Assembly (NCBI RefSeq): GCF_947500255.1
Contig: NZ_CANMRL010000001.1
Span: forward strand, 1,364,001 to 1,428,000
From: an uncultured Psychroserpens sp.
Lineage (GTDB): Bacteria; Bacteroidota; Bacteroidia; Flavobacteriales; Flavobacteriaceae
Direction: 5' to 3'
Length of the DNA stretch: 64,000 nt
The position numbers were made by a program, and so were the translations under genes. Numbering within the stretch: position 1 is the first letter of the stretch; each line of letters opens with the position of its first letter. The notes beneath the pieces were generated by a model. The model had not been told where the DNA came from and ran no database searches. It saw only the letters and a list, made by a program, of their open reading frames with translations. Of the stretch, positions 52,931 through 61,733 are shown in pieces.

Positions 52931-55225
52931 TTATTCTTCAGAATCATTAGGAGTAGTCTCAACAGAAATTGTTTTTGGTTCTATAGAGCTATCGTGAGAG
53001 TTGTAATACTCTTCTAAAAGATTCATTGTTGCTGTAAGTAAATCTTTAGTTTCTAATAATAATCCAAAGTATAAGGTTGTGTTCTTCGGACTAGATTCTT
53101 CCGTTCTAGTTCTTGCGACTTGTTTTACAATTTTATCAGTAACTAAGTCAAACAACTCTTTTTTACGGTTTATTATTGATCCAATCTTTTCAAATGAACG
53201 CGAATCAAAAGCTTCTTTCGTTTCATTAAACAGTACTTCTAAAGTATCATCGACCTCTTTAAGCTCTCTAATCTGACTAAACTTAAGTTTCTTATGATTG
53301 TTGTTAATATGCTTATGACTAACTTTAGAAATGTATTCTAAAGATTGAGTCATATCTTGTAAGTACCCAAGAATATTGATATAAAAACTACTAGCTCTTA
53401 AACTTGTTTCTTCTAAGTTTTTAATGAAATAGAAAATATTATCACGTAAACTGTCAACTTCAGTAGAAAGCTTATCAATTTGTTTCTGATTCTTTTTTAG
53501 TAATGCTAAATCTTGTTTAGCTAAACCTTTTACAGCATTGGTGTAAATTCTATTTCCACGTTTTATAACATTAGAAATATTAGAAGCACTCTCATGAATA
53601 ACACCTTGAACAGAACGACTTCCTGTTTCAGTAAGTGAATCTTCATCTAAAGTTTTATTAGATTTCTTTTGATGAGACTTGTAATTTCTGTACAATAAAA
53701 ACGCAGTAATCAGTAATAAAATAGGCGTCATTACACTTGGGTTCCAGTTAATTAGGAATACGATAATACCTGCAGCTGTAAAGGCTCCAAAAGCAGTACC
53801 AAACCATCCTCCAATAACATTTAAAACACCCGCTACTCTATAAACAGCACTTTCTGCTCCCCAAGCACGATCGGCTAAAGATGTACCCATAGCAACCATG
53901 AACGTAACGTAGGTAGTAGATAATGGTAATTTCATAGATGTAGCAATAGCAATTAACACACCAGCTACCATAAGGTTAACAGAAGCTCTAATCATATCGA
54001 ATGCAGGAGCCTCAACACTTTGTGCCTTAGTTAGATTTTCATCTGGCTTATGGAAACTATGCGCTATACGTTCTTGAGTTGCTTTTGGTACTATAGAACC
54101 TAAAGCGTTAGATAACCAAGTTGTTCCTTTTACTACAGCTCTAGATATTGCGTTTGGTTCAAATTTCTCATGAGTTTCACCTTGACGTGATAAACTAATT
54201 TCGGTTTCGGCAACCGTTTTAGCTTTTTTAGAAAACCACAATGTTACCACCATTATACCACCAGCAATAAATAATAAGAAAGGCTCGGCTGGCATTTTCT
54301 TGTCTAAGACATCCATCATAAATCCTGAGGCAGCACCACCATCTAAAGTCCATGCTTCGTACGAGTGATAGGCAGCCATCGGCACACCAATAAAGTTAAC
54401 TAAATCATTTCCAGAAAAGGCTAATGCTAATCCAAATGTACCTACGGCAATAACGACTAGAAGAATACTCTTTTTTGTGATTTGCTGAAAAGCATATGAG
54501 AATAATGTAAATAAAGCAAAGCCGATAGCGATGATATAAATCTCATTTCCTTCAACATATCCTTTTAGATCTTTATAGTAAGGTGTTCCTTTTAATCCTT
54601 TCATGAAAATAAAATAAAGGATGGCTGTTAAGGCTAACCCACCAAATAAAGCACCAAAGCTCTTCATTTTCTTTTCGTATTGGAATGTGAAAATAAGTCG
54701 AGATATCCATTGTACGAACGCACCAACACTAAAGGCTATGACGACAGACAATAAAATACCACTTATAATTTCCATGGCTTTTTTAGTATTGATATAACTA
54801 CCAAGATCAGCAAAAGTTTGCGTATCTGAATTGCCAATTTTAATTAAAGCCATTACAACGGCTGCACCTAATAAATTAAATACAATAGAAACGGTTGTTG
54901 ATGTTGGTAAACCAAGTGTATTAAAGAAATCTAATAAAAGAATGTCGGTTATCATTACCGTCATGAATATGAGCATGATCTCATGAAAACTAAACATACC
55001 TGGAACAAAAATTCCTTTACGAGCTACTTCCATTAGTCCACTAGAATATACGGCTCCAATGAATATACCTAAACTAGCTACAATCATAATAGTTCTCATT
55101 GAAATTGCTTTAGAACCAATAGCAGAGTTTAAGAAATTAATCGCATCATTACTAACTCCAACTATAATATCAGCAACAGCTAATACCGTAATTGCAATTA
55201 ACATAAATAAATAAATATTATCCAT
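52931..55225 (-). CDS. PiT-family inorganic phosphate transporter fused to a PhoU-like region
   Basis: A 764-residue protein. The N-terminal 510 residues or so are a PiT symporter with two signature repeats: AVADIIVGVSNDAINFLNSAIGSKAIS at the start and LALAFSGNDLVNFIGVPMAAYHSY in the middle (family GANDxxN pattern as SNDAINF and GNDLVNF). LGLPTSTTVSIVF and MKLPLSTTYVTFMVAMGTSLADRAWG are the matching PxSTT elements. The last 200 residues (about 545-745) are soluble helices like PhoU/DUF47. Such a fusion suggests built-in regulation. The porin gene lies 81 bp upstream on the same strand. Confidence 0.9.
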   Translation of the reverse strand: MDNIYLFMLIAITVLAVADIIVGVSNDAINFLNSAIGSKAISMRTIMIVASLGIFIGAVYSSGLMEVARKGIFVPGMFSFHEIMLIFMTVMITDILLLDFFNTLGLPTSTTVSIVFNLLGAAVVMALIKIGNSDTQTFADLGSYINTKKAMEIISGILLSVVIAFSVGAFVQWISRLIFTFQYEKKMKSFGALFGGLALTAILYFIFMKGLKGTPYYKDLKGYVEGNEIYIIAIGFALFTLFSYAFQQITKKSILLVVIAVGTFGLALAFSGNDLVNFIGVPMAAYHSYEAWTLDGGAASGFMMDVLDKKMPAEPFLLFIAGGIMVVTLWFSKKAKTVAETEISLSRQGETHEKFEPNAISRAVVKGTTWLSNALGSIVPKATQERIAHSFHKPDENLTKAQSVEAPAFDMIRASVNLMVAGVLIAIATSMKLPLSTTYVTFMVAMGTSLADRAWGAESAVYRVAGVLNVIGGWFGTAFGAFTAAGIIVFLINWNPSVMTPILLLITAFLLYRNYKSHQKKSNKTLDEDSLTETGSRSVQGVIHESASNISNVIKRGNRIYTNAVKGLAKQDLALLKKNQKQIDKLSTEVDSLRDNIFYFIKNLEETSLRASSFYINILGYLQDMTQSLEYISKVSHKHINNNHKKLKFSQIRELKEVDDTLEVLFNETKEAFDSRSFEKIGSIINRKKELFDLVTDKIVKQVARTRTEESSPKNTTLYFGLLLETKDLLTATMNLLEEYYNSHDSSIEPKTISVETTPNDSEE

Positions 55226-55306
55226 AATCTTTATAGTTTAAAAAGGTGTGCAAATATCTTTAGAGTATCTCTTTAGAATGTTACCTTATTGTTATGTTTT
55301 TATTGT

Positions 55307-56512
55307 TTAAAAGTGAAGGTCGAAACCTATTCTAAATGTAATATTGTCATCATTCCCATCTAGAGTCGTATAGCTAACATCAGATTGCACCTTTAATTTG
55401 TGACCTAAAACATATTTAGATGCTCCTAACGTATACTGTTCTCTAGGTAGTGTTCCAGTCACAGATTCAAAGTCAACAGTAGTAAAACGACCAACAACTT
55501 CGTAATTGCTTTTAAATAAGTAACCCGCTTGAAGGTTTAAAGCGTTCCCAGTTAATACGACATCACCAGTAGGTGTCGTTCCGTCAATATCAACTGCTAC
55601 CGGATCATCTGCAGTTCTTTTTGCATATTCTCCCATAAATGAGATGCCTTTGTATTTAAACATTGCATCTGCAAAAATAGTAGTTTGATCTGTTTCGTAT
55701 AAAGAACCATCAGATTTAAACATGTAATCTCCAGCAAAACCTCGTTCTCTTACAGCATTTTGGTTAAGGTTATAAGTGAAACCAACCATTAATTTAGGCT
55801 CTTCCTCACGCTTAAGGTCTGCTTGACTATAATCTCCTTTAGATTTAAATTTCCCAAAAGGTAAAAATTCAACACGTGCTGTGTATTGTAAACCACCCTC
55901 ATTGCCTTCGGTAACGTTACGTCCTTCACCTTGAGAGATTGAGAGTTTTTCGCGCATTAAAAAATCACCACCTAAGTTACTTTTATGTCGTATTTGAATT
56001 CCTAAGTCACGGTCAATGTTAAAACGACTGTTAAGTAATGATCGATCAATTAATTGCAAGTTACCCGAAGATACAACACGCTCAACGTTACCAGGAAGTT
56101 TTGTCTGTCCTGCCCATAGTTCCCAATTAGCTGCAAAATTCCACATAATAACAGCATCTAGTATGTAGCGTGGCGTATTTCTGTTAAATTGGTTTGCTCC
56201 TGAAATATCTCTGTTAGATAAACCTAACTCTATTTTATATCTAAGTTTAGGGCTGTATGCATATCCGTCAAACTTTAGACGTGCACGTCTAACTATGAAA
56301 TTATGATCCGGACTTCCATATTGATCACCATCGTGATCCCACGATGAGACAGAACGTACCTGAAAACGAGGTGCAAATTTTATGCTAAATGAGCTGTCTT
56401 TTGCGGTAAAGTTTATTAATCCTTTACCAAATGAGGTATCACTAATTTCTTGAGCGTTTACATAGGATACAATACACAATAGTAGTGCTAGGGTTGTAAG
56501 TTTAGATTTCAT
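55307..56512 (-). CDS. OprP/OprO-like phosphate-selective porin
   Basis: A 401-residue outer-membrane 16-strand-type porin: signal peptide (LTTLALLLCIVSYVNAQ), then FAPRFQVRSVSSWDHDGDQYGS, FIVRRARLKFDGYAYSPKLRYKIELGLSNRDI, AVIMWNFAANWELWAGQTKLPGN, and a C-terminal strand ending ITFRIGFDLHF with terminal Phe. The RRARLKFDG and WAGQxKxPxN blocks are typical of porin O/P. Pairing with the PiT gene supports phosphate as substrate. The ATG at 56512 starts the signal peptide; an ATG 27 bp upstream in frame is less likely. Confidence 0.88.
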   Translation of the reverse strand: MKSKLTTLALLLCIVSYVNAQEISDTSFGKGLINFTAKDSSFSIKFAPRFQVRSVSSWDHDGDQYGSPDHNFIVRRARLKFDGYAYSPKLRYKIELGLSNRDISGANQFNRNTPRYILDAVIMWNFAANWELWAGQTKLPGNVERVVSSGNLQLIDRSLLNSRFNIDRDLGIQIRHKSNLGGDFLMREKLSISQGEGRNVTEGNEGGLQYTARVEFLPFGKFKSKGDYSQADLKREEEPKLMVGFTYNLNQNAVRERGFAGDYMFKSDGSLYETDQTTIFADAMFKYKGISFMGEYAKRTADDPVAVDIDGTTPTGDVVLTGNALNLQAGYLFKSNYEVVGRFTTVDFESVTGTLPREQYTLGASKYVLGHKLKVQSDVSYTTLDGNDDNITFRIGFDLHF

Positions 56513-56518
56513 TATAAG

Positions 56519-56533
56519 TATTAGTTTTTGTCG
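56519..56533 (-). repeat. Copy 1 of a 15-bp inverted repeat, at the porin translation start
   Basis: On the minus strand CGACAAAAACTAATA, positions -21 to -7 before the porin ATG. It is exactly complementary to the copy at 56658-56672 inside the upstream structured RNA. Confidence 0.9.
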
Positions 56534-56596
56534 CTGCAAATAACCAACTCTAATGTTAACTGAATGTTTCCTAATGATTAATTTTAATGTGTATTA

Positions 56597-56632
56597 TTAA
56601 AATAAAAAAGGCTGCTTTTTTAAAAAGCAGCC
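56597..56632 (-). terminator. Intrinsic terminator upstream of the porin gene
   Basis: On the minus strand AGGCTGCTTTTT and AAAAAGCAGCCT pair and are followed by TTTTTATTTT. No minus-strand coding gene lies to its right before the plus-strand MORN-like gene, so it must end an untranslated RNA. Confidence 0.85.
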
Positions 56633-56657
56633 TCATTAGTAATCATAATTACTTAGC

Positions 56658-56672
56658 CGACAAAAACTAATA
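56658..56672 (-). repeat. Copy 2 of the 15-bp inverted repeat, inside the candidate RNA
   Basis: On the minus strand TATTAGTTTTTGTCG, exact reverse complement of the porin start-region copy at 56519-56533. Confidence 0.9.
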
Positions 56673-56712
56673 AATTTATATGAAATACTAATTGTGCATT
56701 TAAACACAATTA

Positions 56713-56720
56713 CAAATATG
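56713..56720 (-). promoter_or_regulatory. -7 box of the porin-upstream RNA
   Basis: On the minus strand CATATTTG, one mismatch from TAnnTTTG. No TTG at the -33 position. Confidence 0.35.
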
Positions 56721-56843
56721 GTCACGGAACGTAATATAATTGTAATGCTAATATTATCTAATTATTAATATTTAGATTAAATTTTAAATATCTGATTATC
56801 AATTAATTAAAATTTCAATGTTAATTTAATGTTATGTAAACGT

Positions 56844-56873
56844 TTGAATATTGTAAATTTTTAGTTAAATTTG
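56844..56873 (+). promoter_or_regulatory. Promoter of the MORN-like gene
   Basis: TTG (56844-56846), 19 bp, TAAATTTG (56866-56873): perfect consensus, 33 bp before the ATG. Confidence 0.8.
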
Positions 56874-56906
56874 ATTAGCTATGTTTAATTAAAACCCAAA
56901 TTCAAA

Positions 56907-57263
56907 ATGAAGAAAATATTAGCCATAATATTAATGCTAAGTGTAACATTTACATTTGCTCAAGAAAAACAAAAAGTTGATCTCAAAAAGGATGGTGATG
57001 TAACTAATGCTACCTATTTTTATGAAAATGGAGCCATTGAACAGGTTGGGACTTTTAATAAAGAAGGAGAACTTCATGGTATTTGGACAAGCTATGACCT
57101 AAACGGTAACAAAGTTACTGTAGCTAGTTATGAAAATGGAAAGAAAGTTGGAAAATGGTTATTTTGGTCTGGTAATAAACTTAGAGAAGTTAATTATGAA
57201 GACTCTAAAATTACTAGTGTAAGTGAATGGACAGACAAAGTTGAACTAGCCCTTAGAAACTGA
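56907..57263 (+). CDS. Exported MORN/YwqK-like repeat protein
   Basis: A 118-residue protein with a signal peptide (KKILAIILMLSVTFTFAQ) and about three MORN-type repeats (YFYENGAIEQVGTFNKEGELHGIWTSYDLNGN, VASYENGKKVGKWLFWSGNKLREVNY). Repeats of the form G-x2-G-x-W-x2-Y/W also occur in YwqK-type proteins. Role unknown; likely periplasmic or surface. It is monocistronic with a strong promoter and terminator. Confidence 0.8.
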   Translation: MKKILAIILMLSVTFTFAQEKQKVDLKKDGDVTNATYFYENGAIEQVGTFNKEGELHGIWTSYDLNGNKVTVASYENGKKVGKWLFWSGNKLREVNYEDSKITSVSEWTDKVELALRN

Positions 57264-57284
57264 TACTATTTATAGATATATTAT

Positions 57285-57319
57285 AAAAAAGTTCCCAACA
57301 TAATTGTTGGGAACTTTTT
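57285..57319. terminator. Bidirectional terminator between the MORN-like and TonB receptor genes
   Basis: AAAAAGTTCCCAACA-TAAT-TGTTGGGAACTTTTT is a 15-bp perfect stem. Confidence 0.95.
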
Positions 57320-57348
57320 GTTTGAAGACCAATTCAAAAAATTAAGTT

Positions 57349-60177
57349 TTAAAACTTATAGCTGTATCCGAGAGAAATTTCTGTGCCTGGCTCTCTAACT
57401 GAGAATAACTGATCTCTGGTTCCAAAAGACACATAGTCACTTTGTCTTTTGCTATTTAAAATGTTGGAAACTTTAAAATCTATAGATGACCTTCTGTCTT
57501 CTCCAAAAGCTTTGTTTAATGTGAAGTTTAAACTGTTAAAAGGTTTAGTGTATACATCAGGAACTAATCCAATACCAACAACCTCAAGTGTTTCTCCTTG
57601 TACATTATAGAATAATCCAGTTTGAAAACCAGAATCTTGGTCGTTATAGTCTAAACCGAAATTAATAAGAAATGGTGCTTGACCTTGTAAGTCTCTTTCT
57701 CTATCAACACTTTCACCATCTCTTGCCGCTAATTGTCTGCTTTGAAATTCTGCATCGGACATGGTTAGTTCAGATTTAATAAAAGACACATTTGCATTAA
57801 ACTTTAATTTATTTAAACCATCAGTGATAAATCCTAGACGTTGTCTCACTTCAAATTCAACACCATAAACTTTAGCATTACCTAAGTTGGCTACTGTTAA
57901 TTGAGTTGGTGCTTGTAAAAAGAATGACTGCTCAATAGGATCTTTAAAATCTTTGTAAAAACCACTTACGGCAAACATTTGACCATTATCTCCGAAACGC
58001 TCATATCTTAAGTCGAAATTATTCACATACGTTGGTACTAAGTTAATATTACCAATAAATAAACGGTTTGTAATAGGGTCAAAGATTCTAGCAACCGACG
58101 ATTCTTTAAAAGAAGGACGCGCAGTTGTGCGAGAATATGATGTTCTCACATTAGAATTATCATTAACCGAATAGATTAAGTTAGCCGAAGGAAAAAAATC
58201 AAACTCATCTAATATTGATGCTCTATTAAATTGTGTTTCATTGTTTTGTCCAGTGTAAAACGATTTAAAAAGTTCGGTTCTAATACCTACAACTGTTTTA
58301 AGTTTTTCAGTAACATTAAACTCGGCAGAAATGTATGTCGCACCAATATTCTGTTCGCCTTCATAAGCATCGATTGGGTTAAATTGATCACCAAAAACTA
58401 AGAATGTTCCCGAATCTGTAGTTGGATTCCATACGTTTTCTGATGCCAATAAGTTGTCGGCATTTCCATCTGCAACAAAGGAGTCGTCACCTTGTATATT
58501 GAATGTGTAATCGTCAATGCTGAAATCTCTAAACTTATAAGTGTAAGCGCCTCCAAATTTTAGTTTTCCAGGTCTACCAAAGATGTCAATCGTTTTGTCT
58601 AAATCAACTTTACCAGCCCAGTTCTCTTCAATAAGATTTCTCCACAATTGAATTGGAAATGTAGAAGCCGACGGACTAACAAAGAATTGACCTTCTCCAG
58701 ACTGTTGGAATGGTGTAATTCTGTGAGCTTTGTCCATAACTTTTGAAAATGTTGGCGATAGTTTCCATTCTAAATTAAACGCATTCTCATCATCACTTAA
58801 TCTGTGCTTTCCGTTAAGTAATAAGTTTGTGATCGAACGCTCCGTATAGGTTAATGAGTTTTTCACTAAAGGCTCAATTCCGCCTCCAACACCATCTTGT
58901 GATATATCTTGTTCAAAAAAACCAGCCGTTGATTCTCCATTTTGAATATGTAAGAAATTGGCTTTGTATTTCGATTTATCGGTTTTATAAGTTAAGCCAA
59001 GCATTCCATTAAGGATGACATTATTGATTCCTTCTGATCCTCTTGAATCTAAAACAGAACTTAAGTCGTTAACTGAAGAATCATTAAAGTTCTTGACAAA
59101 GGCACCATCATTTCTGTTTTCATAAAACGTGGTTTCATTCTTGTATGAGAATGAAGCTTGATACCCTATTTTGTCATCTCCAACATCATATTGGTTCCCT
59201 AAGGTGAAACCAATATCAAAGTTCATTCCGCTAGTTTCTTGTTTTGCTTGTAATTCCTTTTGAAATCTATTAGTTAAAGATGTTAACAATAATCTGTTTT
59301 CAAATGTACCAGGAATAGGTTGGTATCTATGTATTGGAAGATCTCTAGTGCCATCATCAAAACCAAAAAAATCAGTATCACTTCCAGTATAAGTAAGATA
59401 CTTATCATTAAAGTGCATATCAGGATTATAAGAAGTACCAACTGAAAGTGTATACTCAGGTTTTGTAGGGAAATCTTTAGTGACAATGTCTACAATACCA
59501 CCAGTAAAATCTGCTGGATATTCTGCAGATGCCGATTTCAGTACAATAACATTATCTAATATATTCGTTGGGAATAAATCCATTTGAATCGTATTTCTAT
59601 CTGGATCCAAACCTGGGATATCAATACCGTTTAATATAGATTTTGTGTAGCGGTCACCCAAACCACGAACATAAACGTATTTTCCACCTTCAATTGAAAC
59701 ACCAGGAACGCTTTTTACGGCACTTGCAAGGTTGCCTGCGCCAGAACTTTTTATAGACTGTGCTGATAATCCATCTAAAACCACAACAGATTTCTTTTGT
59801 AAATTTAAAACTGAGTTTTCAGTATTACGCTTTACAGAGGTTTGAATAATTACCGTATCTAATGAATTTGTTTCCAAAGTCACATCAAGATTAGTAACTT
59901 CTCCAGCCTTAATGACAACGTCTGTTATTTCTTGAGTGTTATATCCAACAAATGAAAAGACTAAAGTATAAGTTCCTGGATCTAATTCTAATTCGTATTT
60001 TCCATCAAAATCAGAAGTGGTTCCAGTAGTAGTTCCTTTTACTAAGATATTAGCAAAGGCCATTGGCTCTACAAACTCACCATCAATTACGTTTCCAGCG
60101 ACTGTTCCTTTTTGAGCATTTACAAGACTAACACTAATAAATAAAAAGAAAAGAAGGGAGTAAATGTTTTTATGCAT
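57349..60177 (-). CDS. TonB-dependent outer-membrane receptor with carboxypeptidase-regulatory-like N-domain
   Basis: A 942-residue receptor. It has a signal peptide (IYSLLFFLFISVSLVNAQ), a carboxypeptidase-regulatory-like domain (about 20-110: GTVAGNVIDGEFVEPMAFANILVKGTTTGTTSDFDGKYEL), and a plug (about 120-225: LDGLSAQSIKSSGAGNLASAVKSVPGVSIEGGKYVYVRGLGDRYTKSILNG). The barrel ends in EISLGYSYKF. There is no SusD partner; instead a beta-helix lipoprotein gene precedes it. The ATG at 60177 starts the signal peptide. Ligand unknown. Confidence 0.93.
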   Translation of the reverse strand: MHKNIYSLLFFLFISVSLVNAQKGTVAGNVIDGEFVEPMAFANILVKGTTTGTTSDFDGKYELELDPGTYTLVFSFVGYNTQEITDVVIKAGEVTNLDVTLETNSLDTVIIQTSVKRNTENSVLNLQKKSVVVLDGLSAQSIKSSGAGNLASAVKSVPGVSIEGGKYVYVRGLGDRYTKSILNGIDIPGLDPDRNTIQMDLFPTNILDNVIVLKSASAEYPADFTGGIVDIVTKDFPTKPEYTLSVGTSYNPDMHFNDKYLTYTGSDTDFFGFDDGTRDLPIHRYQPIPGTFENRLLLTSLTNRFQKELQAKQETSGMNFDIGFTLGNQYDVGDDKIGYQASFSYKNETTFYENRNDGAFVKNFNDSSVNDLSSVLDSRGSEGINNVILNGMLGLTYKTDKSKYKANFLHIQNGESTAGFFEQDISQDGVGGGIEPLVKNSLTYTERSITNLLLNGKHRLSDDENAFNLEWKLSPTFSKVMDKAHRITPFQQSGEGQFFVSPSASTFPIQLWRNLIEENWAGKVDLDKTIDIFGRPGKLKFGGAYTYKFRDFSIDDYTFNIQGDDSFVADGNADNLLASENVWNPTTDSGTFLVFGDQFNPIDAYEGEQNIGATYISAEFNVTEKLKTVVGIRTELFKSFYTGQNNETQFNRASILDEFDFFPSANLIYSVNDNSNVRTSYSRTTARPSFKESSVARIFDPITNRLFIGNINLVPTYVNNFDLRYERFGDNGQMFAVSGFYKDFKDPIEQSFFLQAPTQLTVANLGNAKVYGVEFEVRQRLGFITDGLNKLKFNANVSFIKSELTMSDAEFQSRQLAARDGESVDRERDLQGQAPFLINFGLDYNDQDSGFQTGLFYNVQGETLEVVGIGLVPDVYTKPFNSLNFTLNKAFGEDRRSSIDFKVSNILNSKRQSDYVSFGTRDQLFSVREPGTEISLGYSYKF

Positions 60178-60196
60178 GATTGTTTTATTATTGAAA

Positions 60197-60227
60197 CTAT
60201 TGCTCACCAATTTAAGGTGAGCAATAG
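60197..60227 (-). other. Strong intercistronic hairpin between the lipoprotein and TonB receptor genes
   Basis: CTATTGCTCACC-AATTTAA-GGTGAGCAATAG is a perfect 12-bp stem ending 19 bp before the receptor ATG. No T-run follows, so it is more likely an mRNA-stability or processing element than a terminator. Confidence 0.7.
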
Positions 60228-60263
60228 CTTTGTTTTCAAACTATGTTGTTTGATTATTTTTTT

Positions 60264-61532
60264 TTAGAATCCTAAGTTTCCTGCATCGTTAGCATATGTC
60301 CAGCTTAAGCTAGATGTCGTAGCGCCAACAGTATTAGCACCTTCAGTTACAGCTGTAGCGGTAGAACCAAATCCAGTAACCATAACTGTTTCAGCTTTAT
60401 TTACGAAAATGCTAGTCACATCTGTAACACCTGTAGGTAATACAATTTCCCAAGCTCCAAAGGTTAGGTCTCCTGTATTGTAGTTTGTCGCAACACCATC
60501 ATTATCTAACTCAACATCTGAAGAAGCTTTAAATCCGAAAGCATATACATTATTTGTGAATCCTGTAGCACCAGATCTGTAATCGGCATATTCACCATTT
60601 TCAGTAACAGTATTACCAATAATAGTTGCATTTTGTAATGTAAATGATCCTGTTGCCGAACCTTCAGGTCCATCGATTTCGAAAGCATGATCAGAGAAAT
60701 CTCCTAAAACAACAACCGCATTATCGATTGTACCAGAATACGCTTGATCAATATCTAAAGCATCATCACCTTGAGCCCATACTAATAAGTTAGAAGCGTT
60801 TACTGTTCCTCCAAAAAATTCAATACCATCATCAACATTAGCAACGACTTCAATATTATTAATTATTGTTCCATTACCAACACCACCTAAAGTCAACCCG
60901 TTAATTTCGTTTCCTTCACCAATTAAAGCACCACCATGACGAATAGAAATATAAGAAATAACACCTGAGTTATCGGCAGCATCAGTACCTCCATAAAGTC
61001 CGAAAGTGTCGTCAGCAGGAATTCCTTCTATTTGAGCTTCAGAAATATCTCCTGAGAAAGAACAAGGCGCATTACCTAATATGATTAAACCTCCCCAAAG
61101 ACCTCTATCGTTTTCATCTAAGTTTGTACCAGCAGTTTCACCACAAGTAATGTTATCACTTGTAGATGTGAATATAATTGGTTCTGATGCTGTACCTACA
61201 GCATTTATTTGTGAGCCTCTAGCAACAATTAATGCAGAAGCTAAAGACCCTGTTCCAGCTGTTCCTTTTATAATGGTTCCGGCTTCTATAGTTAAGATAG
61301 CACCATTGTCAACCACCACTTTTTGGTTTAATTGATAGATGTTATCGTTTGTCCATGTTGTATTTTGCGTAATAGCTCCAGTTACTGATACTACTGGACA
61401 ATCATCACCATTTCCATTTCCATTTTGAATAATAGTGATTTCTTCAATGATAATAGGAGTGTCGTCATCTTTAAAACATCCCGTAAATACAAGAGAAGAA
61501 GCGATTAATGCAGATAATACTAATTTTTTCAT
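60264..61532 (-). CDS. Lipoprotein with right-handed beta-helix-type repeats
   Basis: A 422-residue protein with a lipobox (LVLSALIASSLVFTGCF, Cys 19) followed by an acidic linker. The body is Gly/Asn/Ile-rich with repeating short strands typical of a beta-helix (LTIEAGTIIKGTAGTGS, GLWGGLIILGNAPC, GVISYISIRHGGALIG, GTIINNIEVVANVDDGIEFFGGTV, WAQGDDALDIDQAYSG). Such lipoproteins are commonly found beside a TonB receptor in marine Bacteroidota and have been misnamed multidrug transporters. It is transcribed ahead of the receptor and probably works with it at the cell surface. Confidence 0.75.
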   Translation of the reverse strand: MKKLVLSALIASSLVFTGCFKDDDTPIIIEEITIIQNGNGNGDDCPVVSVTGAITQNTTWTNDNIYQLNQKVVVDNGAILTIEAGTIIKGTAGTGSLASALIVARGSQINAVGTASEPIIFTSTSDNITCGETAGTNLDENDRGLWGGLIILGNAPCSFSGDISEAQIEGIPADDTFGLYGGTDAADNSGVISYISIRHGGALIGEGNEINGLTLGGVGNGTIINNIEVVANVDDGIEFFGGTVNASNLLVWAQGDDALDIDQAYSGTIDNAVVVLGDFSDHAFEIDGPEGSATGSFTLQNATIIGNTVTENGEYADYRSGATGFTNNVYAFGFKASSDVELDNDGVATNYNTGDLTFGAWEIVLPTGVTDVTSIFVNKAETVMVTGFGSTATAVTEGANTVGATTSSLSWTYANDAGNLGF

Positions 61533-61575
61533 GATTATTTTTTTAAATAGTTTTTATGTTCTTTTAGTAATGGTG

Positions 61576-61603
61576 CAAAGATGATTGCATAATGTAAAGT
61601 CAA
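61576..61603 (-). promoter_or_regulatory. Promoter of the lipoprotein-TonB receptor operon
   Basis: On the minus strand TTG (61603-61601), 17 bp, CATCTTTG (61583-61576), one mismatch in the -7 box. It lies 43 bp before the lipoprotein ATG. Confidence 0.55.
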
Positions 61604-61733
61604 GGTTAAGTTGATATTAAACCTAAATCATAAAACCGTTAATTAAGTGTTATGAGAAATTGCTATTTTTTGTTAATTCGAAACATTAATTTAACATTGA
61701 AATAGTTTATCTTGCTGCTGCTAAAACGATACT

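Larger units (their letters stand above)
56597..56706 (-). ncRNA. Candidate small RNA or attenuated leader upstream of the porin gene
   Basis: About 110 nt on the minus strand between a CATATTTG box (56720-56713) and the terminator. It can fold into TTGTG-TTTAAATG-CACAA (only if transcription starts near 56710), AGTAAT-TATG-ATTACT (56654-56639) and the terminator hairpin. The single-stranded stretch between hairpins carries TATTAGTTTTTGTCG (56672-56658), perfectly complementary to the porin start region 125 bp downstream. There is no ORF of note. Confidence 0.5.
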
